The position numbers and the translations under genes were made by a program. A DNA stretch of 9,326 bases from an uncultured Clostridium sp. (GTDB lineage Bacteria; Bacillota; Clostridia; TANB77; CAG-508): the NCBI GenBank assembly GCA_900553865.1, contig USFC01000061.1, positions 1 to 9,326 on the forward strand, read 5' to 3'. The notes below the pieces were generated by a model. The model made no database searches. It was not told where the DNA came from and worked only from the letters and a program-made list of their open reading frames with translations. Of this stretch, positions 7,122-9,326 are shown piece after piece (within the stretch, counting starts at the first letter, position 1; each line of letters opens with the position of its first letter).

Positions 7122-7187
7122 AAAAAACTCTTTAAAATAGATATTATGTAGATTAAAACTACAAATATTTATTGAAAGGAGTTTTTT
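7122..7187 (+). terminator. Long hairpin ending in T6 directly before the recombinase start, hiding its RBS
   Basis: AAAAAACTC (7122-7130) pairs perfectly with GAGTTTTTT (7179-7187). The stem continues inward through about 18 more pairs, with a small internal loop, a bulged A and G-U pairs, to TGTAG/CTACA around a 7-base loop. Because the outer arms are A6 and T6, it can act as an intrinsic terminator in either direction, including for the glycosidase gene ending at 7107. The recombinase ribosome binding site AAAGGAG (7175-7181) lies inside the 3' arm. Confidence 0.7.
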
Positions 7188-7571
7188 ATGTGTAATGAAG
7201 AAATAATAAAACACATGGAAGAAGACCTGACATTTAGAGGTTTAGCAGAAAGAACAAAAAAATCATATATTTGGCGAGTTAGTAAATATATGGATTTTCA
7301 CAAAGGAAAAAATATTGAAGAATTAACAGAAGATGATATTAGAAGTTTTCTAAAATATCTAGTAGAAGATTGTAAAAACAAAAGACGAGATGTAAATACA
7401 TACAATAGTGCAATACGATTCATGTATGGTACAACACTAAATAAAGTATTGAATTTAAAGAGAATCCCACTGTTTAAAATACAAAAGAATAAGCCAGAAA
7501 TGTTTACAAAGGAAGAATTAAAAAGATTTTTTAAAGCTTGTGAGAATGAAAGATTACGGTTTAAAATATAA
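7188..7571 (+). pseudogene. Tyrosine recombinase (XerC/D-like, IS91-associated), N-terminal part, frameshifted
   Basis: Residues 1-118 form the SAM-like core-binding domain. A helical N-terminus EEIIKHMEEDLTFRGLAERTKKSYIWRVSKYMDFH is followed by LTEDDIRSFLKYLVE and TYNSAIRFMYGTTLNK. This domain grips DNA beside the crossover site in phage-integrase/Xer proteins. The frame is lost after KACE (GAG 7542-7544). Resuming one base later at ATG 7546 gives MKDYGLKYKAMFMKVYGGGLRISEL, the expected continuation, so one base too many (or two too few) lies at about 7545. The residues after E119 in this fragment are out of frame. AAAGGAG, 6 bases from the ATG, is a strong ribosome binding site but sits in a hairpin arm. 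Confidence 0.8.
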
Positions 7572-8109
7572 AGCTATGTTTATGAAAGTATATGGTGGTG
7601 GGCTTAGAATATCAGAACTGTGTAATTTAAGAATACAAGATATTGATAGTGAAAATATGAGAATATTAGTCTGAGAAGGAAAAGAAAGTAAATATAGATA
7701 TACTTTGCTATCACAAACAAATCTTGACATTCTAAGAGAATATTTTAAAGTATATAGACCAACTCATAAGGAAAATTATCTATTCATTTCGCAACAAACA
7801 AATGATAAATATACTGTATCTGGACCAGAAATAGCATTTAGAGAAATAAGGAAAAAAGCAGGAATAAAAAGAAAAGTAACAGTACATGGATTAAGACACA
7901 ACTTTGCTACTGACTTAATAGAAAATGGTTTAGACATATTACATTTACAAAAGTTACTAGGACATTCTGGAATAAGGTCAACAATGGAATATTTACATCT
8001 TGCAAATGTAGAAAAAGATATTGTAAGTCCTTTAGATAGACTGTATAGGTCAGGTGATGAAAATGCCCGAGTTACAAGATATATTAGTACAATATGGAAA
8101 ACAATATAA
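7546..8109 (+). pseudogene. Tyrosine recombinase, C-terminal catalytic part, interrupted by TGA
   Basis: This frame holds the full set of catalytic residues: Arg in GGGLRISEL (7606-7608), Lys in EGKESKYRYT (7681-7683), HGLRH (His 7885, Arg 7894), His in LLGHSG (7963) and the nucleophile Tyr in MEYLH (7990-7992). A TGA at 7672-7674 interrupts it between ILV and EGK. Relatives usually have Arg or another polar residue there, so a CGA-to-TGA change is plausible. A TTG at 7705 could in principle restart translation but has no convincing ribosome binding site and would lose the first Arg and the Lys. The end overlaps the transposase start by 47 bases, suggesting translational coupling in the intact ancestor. 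Confidence 0.82.
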
Positions 8110-8575
8110 AGAAAAACACAATTTACCAATATATGTAAAGAAAACATTAAATGCAATAGAAAAATGTAGAACAGCAGAATTGGGAGCACATGAAGATATA
8201 TGTGACCATTGTGGTCATAAAAAAATCAGTTATAACTCTTGTAGAAATAGATACTGCCCTAAATGTCAGACTTCTGCAAAAGAAAAATGGATATATAATC
8301 AAAAGTTTAATGTATTAAATGTTCAATACTTTCATGTAGTATTTACAATACCAGATATATTAAATAAAGTTGTATATTACAATCAAACAAAAATGTATAA
8401 TGTAATGTTTAAAGCAGTATCAGAGACATTACAAGAACTAGCAAATGATAAAAAATATCTAGGAGCACAAATAGGCTTTACAACAATTCTACATACATGG
8501 GGGCAAAACTTAAAAGACCATCCACATATACATTGTATAGTACCAGCTGGAGGGCTTGATAGCTTGGGAAAATGA
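8063..8575 (+). pseudogene. tnpA: IS91-family transposase, N-terminal zinc-finger and HUH part, ended by TGA
   Basis: I take ATG 8063 (MPELQDIL...) as the start, with AGGTGA 5 bases upstream; GTG 8054 and ATG 8057 lie in the same frame but inside that site. Residues 47-68 form the IS91 zinc finger CDHCGHKKISYNSCRNRYCPKC. YFHVVFTIPD and TWGQNLKDHPHIHCIVPAGG follow. The His-Ile-His triplet at 155-157 (8525-8533) is the HUH metal site of rolling-circle nucleases. The frame stops at TGA 8573-8575 right after GGLDSLGK, where relatives usually have Trp, so this looks like TGG changed to TGA. Translation alone would give a nuclease half without its catalytic tyrosines. Confidence 0.87.
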
Positions 8576-8592
8576 AGAAATAGTAAAAAAAT

Positions 8593-9177
8593 TTTTTCAT
8601 ACCAGTAAAGGTATTGTCTAAAGTATTTAGAGGAAAATTGATATGCTGCAGGAAACAAGAAAAGCTTGATTTTTACAAAGAAATTGAAGAACTAAAAATA
8701 CCCCAAGAATTTGATAAATTCATATCTTCATTGTATGCTAAGGATTGGGTTGTATATTGTAAGCCACCATTTAAAAATGCAAATAGTGTAATAGAATATT
8801 TAGGAAGATATACTCATAGAGTTGCAATTTCAAATAGTAGAATACTAAATATAGACAATGGTAAAGTAACTTTTAAATGGCAAGATTATAGAGATAATAA
8901 CAAAATGAAAACAATGGTATTAGATGCAGAAGAATTTATTAGAAGGTTCACATTACATATATTACCACCTAGATTTATGAAGATACGACACTTTGGATTA
9001 TTGGGAAATAGAAATAAAACAAAAAAATTAACACTTTGTAAATCTCTCACAAATACAAAAGTGTTAACTAAAGAAAATATTTCCTCTCTCGAAATACTAA
9101 AGAAAGTGTCTGGAAAAGACTTTAATTTATGTCCAATCTGCAAAATTGGACATCTAATAAGACCTAGCCCAGCATAA
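8593..9177 (+). pseudogene. tnpA: IS91-family transposase, C-terminal Y2 catalytic part, frameshifted
   Basis: In this frame the chain resumes as FFIPVKVLSKVFRGKL, the expected sequence after the HUH domain. Getting here from the upstream frame requires one additional base in the A7/T6 tract (8585-8597), a classic site for slippage or sequencing error. The block VIEYLGRYTHRVAISNSRI carries both catalytic tyrosines, Y-x3-Y at 8797-8799 and 8809-8811, which cut and rejoin single strands in rolling-circle transposition. FKWQDYRD and LPPRFMKIRHFGLLGNRNK follow, both typical of the family, then a second cysteine pair CPIC near the end. Combined with the N-terminal part the transposase would be about 370 residues, close to normal length. 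No ribosome binding site supports independent translation. Confidence 0.85.
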
Positions 9178-9326
9178 TAATTCACAATTTCATACCCTCT
9201 CAAAATTGCCTCTTTATTGGGGAGGGGGACTCTATGTCTATTTTACTAAAATTCTATAAAAATTTCAACTTAAAAATGTCAATCATTTTTGAAAATGTCT
9301 TAAAAATTTTTATTTATTAGCACTAA
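9178..9326. other. Non-coding region after the transposase with a G-rich dyad and ATGTC repeats
   Basis: I see no gene here. CCCTC (9195-9199) can pair with GAGGG (9222-9226), and CCTC (9209-9212) competes for the same G-rich tract; the run of G stands out in this AT-rich window. ATGTC occurs three times (9234, 9276, 9295), the last two as AAAATGTC 19 bases apart. The 3' end of the IS91-like element, where an origin-type end would be expected, probably lies within this region. Confidence 0.4.

Larger units (their letters stand above)
7122..9230 (+). mobile_element. Decayed IS91-like element with a tyrosine recombinase and an HUH transposase
   Basis: Two overlapping genes on the plus strand, a XerC/D-like recombinase (7188-8109) and an IS91-family Y2 transposase (8063-9177), form the two-gene arrangement of some IS91-like elements. 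IS91 elements transpose by a rolling-circle mechanism and lack classical terminal inverted repeats and target duplications, so the ends cannot be read directly. The limits given are the hairpin at 7122 and a G-rich dyad ending near 9228, and are approximate. Both genes carry a frameshift and an in-frame TGA, so the copy is presumably inactive unless a related copy supplies the proteins. Confidence 0.72.

Noticed and set aside
7672..8575. Mycoplasma-type code with TGA as tryptophan
   Set aside because: All tryptophans in the ATPase and the glycosidase (more than ten) are TGG. In an AT-rich TGA=Trp genome most would be TGA. The same two element genes also carry frameshifts, which points to decay.

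Overview
The window is very AT-rich, with AGGAGG-type ribosome binding sites, consensus TTGACA/TATAAT promoters and A/T-ending codons. This suggests a low-GC Bacillota, most likely a clostridium or close relative. That is an inference from composition and gene families; nothing here identifies a species. Intact genes end in TAA or TAG and use TGG for tryptophan, which fits the standard bacterial code.

Layout. (1) 1-460, minus strand: the 5' three quarters of a hemolysin III/PAQR-type membrane protein, cut by the window edge. (2) 650-833, plus: a self-contained tRNA-Gly(UCC) unit with promoter, tRNA carrying an encoded CCA, and intrinsic terminator. (3) 924-3025: two divergent genes, a DUF3137-like membrane protein on the minus strand and an unrecognised five-helix membrane protein with an outer C-terminal domain on the plus strand. 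(4) 3086-5690, plus: a P3B P-type ATPase of the MgtA/MgtB magnesium-import class. It is split into two overlapping frames by one extra base near 5060; without that base a colinear 867-residue protein is restored. (5) 5691-5868: an intergenic stretch with three consecutive dyads, the last lying across a good promoter for the next gene. (6) 5869-7107, plus: an intact glucoamylase-family (PF10091, GH144-like) protein, probably acting on beta-1,2-glucans, with no signal peptide. (7) 7122 to about 9230, plus: a decayed two-gene IS91-like element. A tyrosine recombinase overlaps an HUH/Y2 transposase. Each gene carries one frameshift and one in-frame TGA, although their catalytic residues are still visible. 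A long hairpin sits directly in front of the recombinase start and contains its ribosome binding site.

The genes do not form one pathway. The region reads as housekeeping membrane and transport genes plus an orphan glycosidase, followed by an insertion element in decay. I found no defence system, CRISPR array or biosynthetic cluster. The points most worth following are the disrupted Mg2+ ATPase with its altered TPEMLP motif, the operator-like dyad before the glycosidase, the hairpin that buries the recombinase ribosome binding site, and the unrecognised five-helix membrane protein.
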